A program made the translations under genes and the position numbers. From an uncultured Clostridia bacterium (GTDB lineage: Bacteria; Bacillota; Clostridia; Oscillospirales; Ruminococcaceae), in NCBI GenBank assembly GCA_945829235.1, contig CALZUA010000003.1:124001-188000 (forward strand): a stretch of 64,000 nucleotides of DNA, written 5' to 3'. The notes below the pieces were generated by a model. That model did not search any database. It was not told the DNA's origin and was given only the letters and a program-made list of their open reading frames with translations. Within the stretch, counting starts at the first letter, position 1, and every line of letters begins with the position of its first letter. Positions 13,386-22,020 of this stretch are shown here, in pieces.

Positions 13386-16160
13386 ATGGATACGAATGAA
13401 TATCCAAATCCGTTTGTGGTTTCTGGCGACAATATTCCCAGCCAACCGGCTAATACGCAGCAGCCCAATCAAGATGTCTATGTTGCCGCACCGCTGATGT
13501 CGAATGTAAGCGATTCATTTCATAATGCGAGAGAGTCGAACAAGTCACACTGCACCGTTGTCAAGGAAAATGGTCGTATGCTGCTGATTTATCATTCCGT
13601 TAAGGAGAAGGAAAACGTTTCAAACGAAATGAACTCGCAAATTGTTTATCCGACTTACCAATACAGTTATTATATCGCGCCGCCCTTTCCGCAGAAAATC
13701 AAGCACACGGGCAAGGTTACCGAGAAAAACAAAATTGAGGTGCTTTGTAATGGGACGGTTGATGTTTTGGGAAAAGAGCGCATAACATACGACGACGGTG
13801 CCGTCAAAGATTTGGTTTGGCTGCAAATCTTCGCGCCCGCCTGTGTCGCGGTTAACGTTCAAGCTACGCAGGAAATTCTGCAAAAATCCAAGATGCTGAA
13901 GGAGCTGCTTGAGGCGAACGGAATAATCGTCCACAAGCCCGAAAAGCTGTCCTATCTTTGCGAATATCTTTCAGCGCAAATGCGGTTTGTTTCGTACAAG
14001 GAAATACACAATGGTTTCAGCATTTCGGAGAACAGGATTTTGCATAGCGATGAAGACGAGATACTCCAATCCGCTTGCGAGGTGATGGACTGCAAAACAC
14101 GGTTCGGGCTCAAAGACAAGCGAGTTAATCTTGCGAACGGAGCGATGCTGTTAATCAACAGCTATGCGGAAATAAGACAGCCGCTCGACTGGATTAAGCA
14201 CAAGGCAAATCCCGTAATTGTGCTGAAATGCGATAATATTGACGCTGCAAAGGACGTTCTGAAAAGAGCGTTTCCCGATGTCCCGCAGATTGCTCTCGGT
14301 CGGAATTTTGGGAAAAATCTGGAGTCTGTTGAGGGAAATCTTGCGTTTATTATCGCCGATTCCGCAAGCACTTATTTTGCAGACAGGCTGATTGAGATTT
14401 TGGACAAATCGGGCAGCGAGGGCTCGGCAAAAATCAACTGTCTGCCGATTGTTGTGACTGTATCTGGAAACCTGTTTAAACGCGAAAGCAACAGAATTAT
14501 AGGGGTTAAGCTGGACGACACCCTCGGTGAGCACTCAAACAGGGTTGCCCTTTGGTTTATGAAAAGGCTGATTTCCGAGAGTGGATTTTTGACAATGCAG
14601 ACACTTTCTGAAAATTACAAGCATTTCTCTTCCCTGCTTGACAGCGACGCGAGATTAAACGATGTTTCGGCGCCGTTTTTCGCCGCACTTCTTGCTATTT
14701 ATGACGTTTTTGTTTCATCGTGGGAGCTTGAACCGAGTGTACATAAAAAGCTCGTTGACGATATGACTAATTATCTTATCGAAACCGATGAGGGCGGAAC
14801 AGATTCGATTGTCGAGCGGCTTAAATCTGTGATAATGAAGAACCGCGAAATACCCGTGTTTGACCGAGCGAAATGCCACGATATTTCTCCGAGCGGCATT
14901 ATTCTTGTGGATAACGAGAAAATTTCTCTCGACAACAACAGCTTTGCGAAATTCTCCGAACTGTGCGAATTTGAGAAACCGAGAAATTTCGCAGAGGCGT
15001 TGAAAGCAGAGGGCTTGCTGTTGACTGACGGAAAGCTCCAGAAAAAAGTTTCTCTCCCGAAAGCGGGGAAAAGCGAGAATATGTACTGCATCGCAATCGA
15101 CAGGCTCTTTGAATACGGCGAGCAGATTCCCGAAACCGACGAGTACGCTTATGGTGCGCCTGAGGTTCAGCTTCGTTTGGGCAAAACGACCGCTGACAAT
15201 CCGCTTTATTTCACGCTTAACAAAACGGACGGTTCGCAGAACGCAAACGTTTATATTTCGGGTTCTTCGGGCTGCGGAAAAAGTACACTTCTCCGTCAAT
15301 GGGCGAGAGAATCCGCTCGAAACGGGCTTGAAACCGTGATAATTGACACCGACGGGCAATTCGCACAAGCGCTGAAGGGTGACAACGTGTTGGTATATAG
15401 CATCGGCGAGGAATACGGAATTTCCTCGTCGGCATCGGGGAAAACGCTGATTGCCGCCGCAAACGCTAGCGCCGGACTTTCGGAAAAGCAGAAAAACAAG
15501 CTAAAGGAACTTTCCTGTTCCTTTAACAAATGCAACTCCTTGAACGAGCTTTTTGCAAGTTTTGCCGAAAAGGTTTCCGAAGATGAATCGGGTATTCTTG
15601 AAAATGTTTGCGATGCGTTGCAAGAAAGTGGTGTCACAAACGGCAAGGCGCTTGATTGGAATGATATTTGCATTTCAGAATTTATATCGGTGCTGGATTT
15701 CTCCGCGCTTGATGTGCCGAATATCAAGCCGTTGCTTGACCTTATTCTTGAGGAACTGTTTGCTCACAAAAAGGCAAAGAAGGCAGACAGCGTTGTAACC
15801 TGCACGCTGATTCTGGACGAGGTGCAGAATTTCAACTTGGACGGCACCTCGCCGCTCGCCGCAAGTATTCTCCGTCAGGGACGAAAATTCGGCATTTCCG
15901 CGGTTATGGCAACGCAGTACCTCTCCTCCGATGACGCGAAAAACATCGGAAAGCTCCTCAAACAATGCGAGAGTTTCTGCTCGTTTAAGCCGGCAAACGC
16001 TTCCGACACGCTGAAAATGATGAACCTCGAGAAAAGCAATGACGCAGAGTGCTGCCTCAACAATCTTGAAACGGGCAGCGCGGTCGTGAAGGGCGCGTTT
16101 TCAACGGACAGGTGCAGTATAAAATATCCTATTGTGTTGTTTGTCGAGAATGATGAATAA
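13386..16160 (+). CDS. Large HerA/FtsK-like ATPase with uncharacterised N-terminal region
   Basis: 924 residues starting MDTNEYPNPFVV. I prefer this ATG (GGAGGAAATATT upstream) to the ORF-track start at 13305. The C-terminal third is a HerA/VirB4-type ATPase: Walker A SGSSGCGKST near residue 625, Walker B CTLILDEVQNF near 805, then SILRQGRKFGISAVMATQYL, typical of that superfamily. The first 600 residues are not recognised, though the middle weakly resembles DUF927-type helicase regions. No membrane segment. It converges on a five-gene operon with a nuclease-like protein. HerA-nuclease partners occur in DNA processing and antiviral systems, so defence or element transfer is possible. The function is not established. 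Confidence 0.7.
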   Translation: MDTNEYPNPFVVSGDNIPSQPANTQQPNQDVYVAAPLMSNVSDSFHNARESNKSHCTVVKENGRMLLIYHSVKEKENVSNEMNSQIVYPTYQYSYYIAPPFPQKIKHTGKVTEKNKIEVLCNGTVDVLGKERITYDDGAVKDLVWLQIFAPACVAVNVQATQEILQKSKMLKELLEANGIIVHKPEKLSYLCEYLSAQMRFVSYKEIHNGFSISENRILHSDEDEILQSACEVMDCKTRFGLKDKRVNLANGAMLLINSYAEIRQPLDWIKHKANPVIVLKCDNIDAAKDVLKRAFPDVPQIALGRNFGKNLESVEGNLAFIIADSASTYFADRLIEILDKSGSEGSAKINCLPIVVTVSGNLFKRESNRIIGVKLDDTLGEHSNRVALWFMKRLISESGFLTMQTLSENYKHFSSLLDSDARLNDVSAPFFAALLAIYDVFVSSWELEPSVHKKLVDDMTNYLIETDEGGTDSIVERLKSVIMKNREIPVFDRAKCHDISPSGIILVDNEKISLDNNSFAKFSELCEFEKPRNFAEALKAEGLLLTDGKLQKKVSLPKAGKSENMYCIAIDRLFEYGEQIPETDEYAYGAPEVQLRLGKTTADNPLYFTLNKTDGSQNANVYISGSSGCGKSTLLRQWARESARNGLETVIIDTDGQFAQALKGDNVLVYSIGEEYGISSSASGKTLIAAANASAGLSEKQKNKLKELSCSFNKCNSLNELFASFAEKVSEDESGILENVCDALQESGVTNGKALDWNDICISEFISVLDFSALDVPNIKPLLDLILEELFAHKKAKKADSVVTCTLILDEVQNFNLDGTSPLAASILRQGRKFGISAVMATQYLSSDDAKNIGKLLKQCESFCSFKPANASDTLKMMNLEKSNDAECCLNNLETGSAVVKGAFSTDRCSIKYPIVLFVENDE

Positions 16161-16167
16161 TGAAATG

Positions 16168-16198
16168 ACGGCTGTCGGGGTTCCGGCAGCCGTTTTCT
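16168..16198. terminator. Terminator between the HerA-like gene and the convergent operon
   Basis: ACGGCTGTCGG / CCGGCAGCCGT, an 11-base stem with one G-T pair and a GGTT loop, followed by TTTTC, just after the 16160 stop. Confidence 0.75.
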
Positions 16199-16279
16199 GC
16201 ATATTTTCAAAAAGCGATAATCTTTTGAATCTTTTCGTATGACTTGCGAGGTAGGCAGCTTATTTCTGTTTTATGATAA

Positions 16280-17446
16280 TTATTCTTCTATCACAATATC
16301 GCGAGCGATTTCTTTGAATCGCTGCGCATTTTCCGTGTGAACGGGAATAAGAACTGTGGGATTTACTCTTTCAATCAGTTGACTGATAGCAGTTTCATCT
16401 GCGTGACCGCTTGTGTGTAGAGTATCGATATGAAGCCCCATTTTTTCACACTCCGACAAAAACTGTTTCATACTATCGTTTTCACGGTAGCCGCTCCAGA
16501 ATGAGTAAACAAGAATTCCGTCCCCAAAAGACATCTTATCGGAAAGCGATTTCAGATAAGCGAGCATTGTCGTCCTGACGCACATTACAAAGTGCATTTT
16601 GGATATTCCGTCTTTGCCGACTTTTCGCTGATATTTTTCTATAAATTCGTATTTTGACGGGTTGGTTATGAAAGCATATACATCGCTGAATTTCGGGTTT
16701 GGAATATGCTCGCCTGCGGCTGTGGTAATTTCCGCCATATATGCGTCCTCAAGAAAAACTCGCCCCGTTCTCTTTGCCGCGCGATACATAGTCACTATTC
16801 TGTCTATATTCATTGACGATTGAAGTACAAAACCAGGGCCTTTATGCTCCGAAAACAGCTTAACTGCCTTTTCTTCAAGCTCCGTTTCGGTCTGCGGGAT
16901 ATATCCGTCCCTTGAAAGCGTTGTTCCCTCGCAAATCAGCTTGTCAACCTTTGTGGGGAGCGAATTTAACAGCATACCAAACGGTTTTCTGCCGTTTGAA
17001 CGGAAATCTCCCGTATATAGTACGGTTTCTCCGTCTACCTCGCAGAGAAGCATATAGCTGTCAAAAGCGGAATGGTCGCAGAGAAAGGGCGTAACAGAAA
17101 TATCGCCGACAACAATTTTCTGCTTGTGGCGAAGAAATCCCGTAGGAGTTATCGTTTCCCGCTTTTTGTAGCGGTCGGACGCTCTGATTATATTACAGCA
17201 GCCCTCGCCCATATACACGGGGATATCCTTGTGTGCGTGATAAACAAGTCCAAGGTGGTCGGCGTGATAGTGAGAAACAAAAACAGCGTCATAACCCGCA
17301 AAATCGAACAAATCCCGAATATCGGGCAGCTCGTTTTCGCCGTCAAGCTCAAGCCCTGCGTCAAGCAGGATTTTGGTTTTTTCTGTGGAAATCTCTATGA
17401 TGTTTCCGCCAATCTGATTTTTGCCCCGTATGATATGTACTTTCAT
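16280..17446 (-). CDS. MBL-fold hydrolase with beta-CASP-like region, RNase J-like
   Basis: 388 residues. The metallo-beta-lactamase motif HYHADH lies near residue 60, with DHSAFDS and TGDFRSNGR further on, and a C-terminal HTSGHAD and PVHTE. That pattern is close to RNase J/CPSF-type beta-CASP nucleases, but the protein lacks the roughly 150-residue C-terminal domain of RNase J. It is the last gene of the 19796-16280 operon and starts at the stop of the 17447 gene. Within a cluster holding a PD-(D/E)XK-like protein, a nuclease role is plausible. A different hydrolase activity remains possible. Confidence 0.75.
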   Translation of the reverse strand: MKVHIIRGKNQIGGNIIEISTEKTKILLDAGLELDGENELPDIRDLFDFAGYDAVFVSHYHADHLGLVYHAHKDIPVYMGEGCCNIIRASDRYKKRETITPTGFLRHKQKIVVGDISVTPFLCDHSAFDSYMLLCEVDGETVLYTGDFRSNGRKPFGMLLNSLPTKVDKLICEGTTLSRDGYIPQTETELEEKAVKLFSEHKGPGFVLQSSMNIDRIVTMYRAAKRTGRVFLEDAYMAEITTAAGEHIPNPKFSDVYAFITNPSKYEFIEKYQRKVGKDGISKMHFVMCVRTTMLAYLKSLSDKMSFGDGILVYSFWSGYRENDSMKQFLSECEKMGLHIDTLHTSGHADETAISQLIERVNPTVLIPVHTENAQRFKEIARDIVIEE

Positions 17447-18058
17447 TTATCTCCCATCGCTCCGGTATTCAAACTTTTTGCCGCACGACCTGCATTTCAG
17501 CTTCGCTAGCGTTACGCCGGCAAGCTTATTAAGGATAGCCAGAAGCACCGATAAAACAACGCATATGCCAAAACAAATCACTGCAAACGGGGTAACGCTG
17601 CTTGCTGAACCGAAAAGCACGATAATCCAGAAAAATTCTTGGAGGTCGGAGCGGGCTTTTACCAGATTTTCAGAGCCGCAATTCGGACAGCAAATTCTCA
17701 CAGCTTCTTTGGGCGTTGGTTTACTGCTTGCGTCAGGCGTTGGTCTGTTGCGATATACACGGGCGTATCTTTCCGGTATGCCGAGTTCAATCAGCTTCTG
17801 AAACACATCTCCGTTTTCGGAACTTAATTGATATGCAATATCCCGCACAGCAGAGGATTTCTTGGCTCCGCATACGGTTAAGCCGACTATCGAAACCACT
17901 GCCAGTATAAGCTGAATTATCACGATATATGCCATAATTTCGCCGCCGGTAAGCATACAGATGAACGGAATGAATATCGAAACAATCGTAGTTATCCACC
18001 AGCAGATGAATTGGCGGCTGTATATGCGGTATTGGTTGAGTAAAGCAGACATCATCAT
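17447..18058 (-). CDS. Membrane protein with zinc ribbons, 203 aa
   Basis: Two hydrophobic segments near the N-terminus (FICWWITTIVSIFIPFICML and YIVIIQLILAVVSIVGLTVC), a cytoplasmic loop with CCPNCGSENLV, a further hydrophobic pair (FFWIIVLFGSA..., FAVICFGICVVLSVLLAI) and CRSCGKKF near the C-terminus. The two Cys pairs (CPNC and CRSC) can form one zinc ribbon across the membrane hairpin. The start region is ATGATGATG, overlapping the TGA of the upstream gene. Function unknown; possibly the membrane part of the same system as its operon partners. Confidence 0.65.
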   Translation of the reverse strand: MMMSALLNQYRIYSRQFICWWITTIVSIFIPFICMLTGGEIMAYIVIIQLILAVVSIVGLTVCGAKKSSAVRDIAYQLSSENGDVFQKLIELGIPERYARVYRNRPTPDASSKPTPKEAVRICCPNCGSENLVKARSDLQEFFWIIVLFGSASSVTPFAVICFGICVVLSVLLAILNKLAGVTLAKLKCRSCGKKFEYRSDGR

Positions 18059-18717
18059 TTCTTCTTGTATTCGGCAATATATAATAACAAAACATCATCA
18101 ACTATTGAAATAAGGCTTTTTATATCTTCACAAGTTTCCAATGTTTTCCCGAATGATACGGTAATACTGGCACCATCTTTGTCGGTTGAATAAGTTGTGG
18201 TATATTGGTTATAGTTCTTATCACAAAACCCCTTAATATGTTCTGCGATAATATCCGGAGTAAATGGTTCTCCAAAAAACTTCTTTCTGACGAAAAATGT
18301 TATTTTATCCGGTGTTTGTGCGTTGATTTCAAAAAACCGCATATAGTCGTTACATTCAACACCAAATAGAGCCTCTACTTTGTTGGCTATGTCATATCTT
18401 ATGTATGTCACATTCTTGTTTACATCGCTCTGGTTTGTTTCTTTGGCTTTGTGTTCCTGAATAAGCGGAGCGTATGATTTCTCAATTTCTTCCATAGCAC
18501 TTTCAAGTTTTCCTCTAAATGTATCATCTTTTTTCACAAATGCTTTGAGTGCTACCAACAGTACAATTACGTCAACTAAAATTCCCGCTATATCTTTGAC
18601 AGCAGATGCCACAGATGCAGTTGAAATACCACTAAATATCATTTCACATATAATTGCTGCTAAAGCAATAACAGCAAGCATTCCTGCCAGTAGTTTTTCT
18701 TTGTCAATCGTCTTCAT
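18055..18717 (-). CDS. Membrane protein of unknown function, 220 aa
   Basis: Two N-terminal transmembrane helices (LLAGMLAVIALAAIICEMIF and DIAGILVDVIVLLVALKAFV), then a charged segment with coiled-coil character and a soluble C-terminal domain (about residues 105-220) with no recognised motif. It overlaps the downstream gene by four bases and sits three bases after the 18721 gene, so it belongs to the same operon. The 2-TM plus cytosolic domain plan recalls effector or sensor components in defence operons, but that is only analogy. Confidence 0.6.
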   Translation of the reverse strand: MKTIDKEKLLAGMLAVIALAAIICEMIFSGISTASVASAVKDIAGILVDVIVLLVALKAFVKKDDTFRGKLESAMEEIEKSYAPLIQEHKAKETNQSDVNKNVTYIRYDIANKVEALFGVECNDYMRFFEINAQTPDKITFFVRKKFFGEPFTPDIIAEHIKGFCDKNYNQYTTTYSTDKDGASITVSFGKTLETCEDIKSLISIVDDVLLLYIAEYKKK

Positions 18718-18720
18718 TTC

Positions 18721-19404
18721 TTATTCCTCCGTTACAAAAAATTTTCCGTTAGTTTCGCTTATATAATAAGGTTTGCTGTCAAGCAAATCCATAAGCCGTT
18801 TGAGATGAGGGCGTTGCTCCCGCATTTCGCTGTGCTGTTCACCGTTTTTGAAAACAAACGGACAAGCTTTGACGATTGTGTCGCTCGGCAGCTTAAAGTT
18901 ATCAAGCAGCTTGGCAATATTCGCTGTTTTGAGATATGTATATCCCTCAAGCACACAGCGCAGCATTGTTTCGGTGCTGTCGGGTTTCTTTAATTCAAGA
19001 ATGCGAAGCGTTGCACCGTCATAAGCGAGCAGGTCGATTTTACCCGCCTCATCGGTGCGCTTGTTTTTTAGCGGCGTTTGATAATCAATCATTTTCCCGA
19101 TAAAATCGTAATTCTTGTCATACATCTTCATTGCGATGATTTCCTCTTCACGCCCACTGTCAAGGTCTTTTATAATGCCGTCGTGACCGGGAGTTTTGTA
19201 AGAGCTTTCCCTTGTTATGGTGGTTATTCCATTAGTAAATTCGGATATGTGCCTGCAAAGAAATTCGGCTATCACTTCCGTGAAAAACTCATCTGTGTCC
19301 TCGGTTTTGCCTCTGTAATTGATAAACGACTGCTTGTAAAATGTGCTTTTGTTTTGGAATGCAGTTTTGCACTGTTCCAAAATATCGTTTCTTGTGTAAC
19401 CCAT
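18721..19404 (-). CDS. PD-(D/E)XK-like nuclease domain protein, 227 aa
   Basis: The segment DEAGKIDLLAYDGATLRILE followed by LKKPDST carries an Asp about 14 residues before E-L-K-K, the D...(D/E)xK signature of restriction-like nucleases. The N-terminal third is helical (NDILEQCKTAFQNKSTFYKQ). The C-terminus lists hydrophobic and charged residues without other motifs. Size and motif resemble small type-IV or Card1-like nuclease modules, but no CARF or methyl-binding domain is evident. It follows the 19407 gene by two bases. Nuclease activity is inferred from the motif. Confidence 0.6.
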   Translation of the reverse strand: MGYTRNDILEQCKTAFQNKSTFYKQSFINYRGKTEDTDEFFTEVIAEFLCRHISEFTNGITTITRESSYKTPGHDGIIKDLDSGREEEIIAMKMYDKNYDFIGKMIDYQTPLKNKRTDEAGKIDLLAYDGATLRILELKKPDSTETMLRCVLEGYTYLKTANIAKLLDNFKLPSDTIVKACPFVFKNGEQHSEMREQRPHLKRLMDLLDSKPYYISETNGKFFVTEE

Positions 19405-19406
19405 AT

Positions 19407-19796
19407 TTACATCTCCTCCTTGGTGAAATATGTTGCTGTCCTGACCTTGAAATACTCGTTCATTGATACGGACACGCTTTTTTGCCCTTTATACCCAAGC
19501 CCGAACTTGAACACCATACCCCAGAAAGCGCCGATGCTCTTTTTGACGAACAAGGGCAACTCAGCGTCGCTTTTGCCCGTCAACACTATAAAATCGTCCT
19601 TGTAATAGGTAAGAAAAGTTTTAACGGGCGGTATGCAGAATACATCATTGCAGAATACAATGTGCGACAAAAGCTGCTCGTCGCTGATTGCTTCGATACA
19701 TTTATTCCAATATTGCTCATAGTCTTTGTTGGTCTGAAAATCTCTGAAATGAGTATAGATTTCAGAGAAGTTTTCTTCAATGTACTTTTTCATCAT
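19407..19796 (-). CDS. Unknown protein, first gene of the nuclease operon, 129 aa
   Basis: Starts MMKKYIEENFSEIYTHFRDF. No known family recognised. It has an aromatic-rich middle with two Cys (VFCNDVFCIPPVKTFLTYYK) and a basic beta-rich C-terminal half (GAFWGMVFKFGLGYKGQKSV). GAGGTTTTA precedes the tandem ATGATG. Its promoter is a perfect sigma-A match overlapping an 11-base inverted repeat, so it is probably repressed by a DNA-binding protein. As the leader of a tightly packed five-gene operon it may regulate or recognise targets for the nuclease next to it. Confidence 0.55.
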   Translation of the reverse strand: MMKKYIEENFSEIYTHFRDFQTNKDYEQYWNKCIEAISDEQLLSHIVFCNDVFCIPPVKTFLTYYKDDFIVLTGKSDAELPLFVKKSIGAFWGMVFKFGLGYKGQKSVSVSMNEYFKVRTATYFTKEEM

Positions 19797-19806
19797 TAAA
19801 ACCTCA

Positions 19807-19863
19807 ATAATACATATATCAATTTCACATATGTATTATATCACATTGTATCTTGTTTGTCAA
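19807..19863 (-). promoter_or_regulatory. Promoter and inverted-repeat operator of the nuclease operon
   Basis: Minus strand TTGACA (19863-19858), 17 bases, TATAAT (19840-19835). A perfect inverted repeat ATAATACATAT / ATATGTATTAT (arms 19807-19817 and 19829-19839) overlaps the -10 box and the transcription start, as expected for a repressor site. Confidence 0.7.
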
Positions 19864-19932
19864 CAATATTTAGTAATTTTTTCTTGGATAATATAGAGGG
19901 TGCATAAAACACCGTTCCGATTATACAAACAA

Positions 19933-19967
19933 TAAAGCCGTGCTCTTTGTTATTGAGCACGGCTTTA
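19933..19967. terminator. Perfect 13-base stem terminator
   Basis: TAAAGCCGTGCTC / GAGCACGGCTTTA with a 9-base loop. On the minus strand its first bases form the TAA that ends the truncated HepT reading frame. Confidence 0.7.
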
Positions 19968-20036
19968 GGCAAGTCCGAAAATGTTATGCGAGTAATCAAG
20001 AATCTTTTGTACGCGCTGTTCATCAGAGTATTTCAT
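19965..20036 (-). pseudogene. Truncated HepT-like (HEPN) toxin remnant
   Basis: Directly after mntA, overlapping it as ATGA, the frame reads MKYSDEQRVQKILDYSHNIF plus GLA and then stops, 23 residues. This is the expected start of a HEPN-domain HepT partner, normally 110-140 residues with an R-x4-6-H active site. Everything downstream is replaced by a terminator hairpin. The toxin is therefore lost. Confidence 0.6.
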
Positions 20037-20332
20037 GCGACAAGCAACCTTTCTTTCATAATTGTATCATAAAACGTGCTTTTTCGATTTACTTCGTGAA
20101 TTTCAAACACATCAACATTCTTCTGAAATGACTCACGCAGTTCTTCAGCCAAAGAGAAAATCAACGTCAATTTAAAGCCCTCTCCGCCGAACACCAGAAA
20201 GTCAAGGTCGCTCTCATCGGTAGCTTCGCCTCGCGCATAAGAGCCGAACAGATAAATCTCTTTTACCTGATACTTTAGAGCAATAGGTTTTACAATCTCT
20301 TTTATTTTGTTCAAAGACAATACGTCACCCAT
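20033..20332 (-). CDS. mntA: Minimal nucleotidyltransferase antitoxin (MntA-like)
   Basis: 99 residues with the nucleotidyltransferase signature YLFGSYARGEATDESDLDFL (GSx9-10DxD), followed by a strand with FQKNVDVFEI supplying the third acidic residue. MntA-type enzymes polyadenylylate and neutralise HEPN HepT toxins. AAAGGAGTGGCTTT precedes the ATG. The partner gene is only a 23-codon remnant, so this is an orphan antitoxin or may protect against a related HepT elsewhere. Confidence 0.82.
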   Translation of the reverse strand: MGDVLSLNKIKEIVKPIALKYQVKEIYLFGSYARGEATDESDLDFLVFGGEGFKLTLIFSLAEELRESFQKNVDVFEIHEVNRKSTFYDTIMKERLLVA

Positions 20333-20393
20333 AAAGCCACTCCTTTCGAGGATTTTTTACACGTTTTGAATTAAGATTTTCTCTACCGATATT

Positions 20394-20422
20394 ATTATAG
20401 CATAATTATCGTAATTTTTCAA
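20394..20422 (-). promoter_or_regulatory. Promoter of mntA
   Basis: Minus strand TTGAAA (20422-20417), 17 bases, TATAAT (20399-20394). The rest of the 20333-20651 gap is AT-rich and holds only this and the divergent Fic promoter. Confidence 0.7.
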
Positions 20423-20568
20423 CACTTATTTTTTCTCAAATCTCGGTGCGATAAAAGGAATCATTTTTTCGTAAATAGACAAAATTACTTTCAAACATCA
20501 CGAAGTTTGTCGGGTACACGAGCAAATTTTGAATTACAATGAGTTGCAGCCTATTTCCTCACGTTTTA

Positions 20569-20597
20569 TTGACAAAAGAGCAATTATATGGTATAAT
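20569..20597 (+). promoter_or_regulatory. Promoter of the Fic gene
   Basis: TTGACA (20569-20574), 17 bases, TATAAT (20592-20597); consensus in both boxes. Confidence 0.8.
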
Positions 20598-20651
20598 ATT
20601 CGTAAAACAGGTCAATTCTACGAATGAAATCGTCGAAACGAGGGTTGTGTT

Positions 20652-21869
20652 ATGAAATACGAGCTTCTTAAAAGTGTCAGTTATCAAAGCACCGAAGAAT
20701 ACGAAAAGCTTTATAATTCAAGATTTAACAGCGAAATTGCCGTACACATAGACCTGTTTATCCACGGAGCGCCGGCTTTCTTTTTGAGAACACCCGACCT
20801 CTACGAGCAGATTATTCGTATCAACAATCTTGACAGAAAGGCTCGCGTTCTGTGCGAGAAACTGCCTTCAAGGGCAATGTCCTGGTTTAAGAAAAAGTGT
20901 CTGATTGATGAAATCGTCAGCACAAATGGAATTGAAGGCGTTATAAGCACGCGCAAAGAGATAAGCGAAATTCTGTCCGAGCGTCACGGGCGGTCGAGAA
21001 ACAGATTCTACGATATCTCGGGCAGGTACAATATGCTCGCCGATAAGCACTGTCGGCTGAAAACCTGCCAGGATATCCGCGATATTTACAATGAACTTCT
21101 GTATTCCGAGATTGAACAGGAGGACCGCGAAAACCTTCCCGACGGTGTTATTTTCAGAAAAAACGAGGTGAATGTTCACAGCAAAACCGACAAGATTATT
21201 CATCGCGGAGTCCTGCCCGAAGAGAAAATCATTGAATATATGCAGAAATCTCTGGATTTTCTGAACGATGACAGCATAAGCATATTTTTCAGAATTTCTG
21301 TTTTTCACTATCTTTTCGGGTATATTCACCCGTTTTACGACGGAAACGGCAGAACCGGAAGATTTATCAGCAGCTACCTGTTAGCAAGCGAAACCGAAAC
21401 TCCGGTTATCGGCTATCGTCTTGCCACAACAATTAACGAGAATATCGAAAAGTACTACAAGGCATTTAAAATCTGCAACGAGGAAAGAAACAAGGGTGAC
21501 TTAACACCGTTTGTGATTTCATTTTTTGATATAATTGAGAGCGCTTATACCGAGCTTATCGACGAGTTAAGCAGTAAGAACGAAACCCTTAATTACTATA
21601 TAAAGCGAGCGAGAGTTCTGCCGCTTGCCGAGGATGAGAAAATCAGAAACGTTTATGTAACGCTTATTCAGGCTGCGCTGCTTTCGGACAACGGTATTGA
21701 AATAACCGAGCTTGCTCAAATGATTTCCGCAAGCCGCTCAACAGCAGAAAAGCGTCTGAAGATGATTGACAAAAATGTGCTTATTATAAATATGGTCGGG
21801 AAAACGAAATTTTACTCGGCTGATATTGATGCTGTTGACAGGATGATTAACGATTTGGAGGGAAAATAG
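20652..21869 (+). CDS. Fic family protein (AMPylase-type)
   Basis: 405 residues. The Fic motif HPFYDGNGRTGR lies near residue 227. An inhibitory-helix-like motif with the sequence TNGIEGVIST is near residue 95, so activity is probably self-limited by an (S/T)xxxE(G/N) segment (class II Fic). The C-terminal 80 residues (IRNVYVTLIQAALLSDNGIE, ITELAQMISASRSTAEKRLK) form a winged HTH that may bind DNA. The ribosome binding site is weak (GAGGGTTGTGTT). Class II Fic proteins attach AMP to protein targets; the target here is unknown. It is located among toxin-antitoxin remnants. Confidence 0.85.
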   Translation: MKYELLKSVSYQSTEEYEKLYNSRFNSEIAVHIDLFIHGAPAFFLRTPDLYEQIIRINNLDRKARVLCEKLPSRAMSWFKKKCLIDEIVSTNGIEGVISTRKEISEILSERHGRSRNRFYDISGRYNMLADKHCRLKTCQDIRDIYNELLYSEIEQEDRENLPDGVIFRKNEVNVHSKTDKIIHRGVLPEEKIIEYMQKSLDFLNDDSISIFFRISVFHYLFGYIHPFYDGNGRTGRFISSYLLASETETPVIGYRLATTINENIEKYYKAFKICNEERNKGDLTPFVISFFDIIESAYTELIDELSSKNETLNYYIKRARVLPLAEDEKIRNVYVTLIQAALLSDNGIEITELAQMISASRSTAEKRLKMIDKNVLIINMVGKTKFYSADIDAVDRMINDLEGK

Positions 21870-21967
21870 GGCGGATTTACAAATCTGCGTTACCGGCAAC
21901 ATTTCCCTTGTTTTGCACTTAATGTATTGACAATTCAATAAATTCGCACCCGATGTGTTCAAATATA

Positions 21968-21996
21968 TTGAAAAACGGTTCGGAAACGATTATAAT
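21968..21996 (+). promoter_or_regulatory. Promoter of the RelB gene
   Basis: TTGAAA (21968-21973), 17 bases, TATAAT (21991-21996), then ATATAAGGAGGTG as ribosome binding site. Confidence 0.72.
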
Positions 21997-22020
21997 ATAG
22001 ATATAAGGAGGTGCATATTT

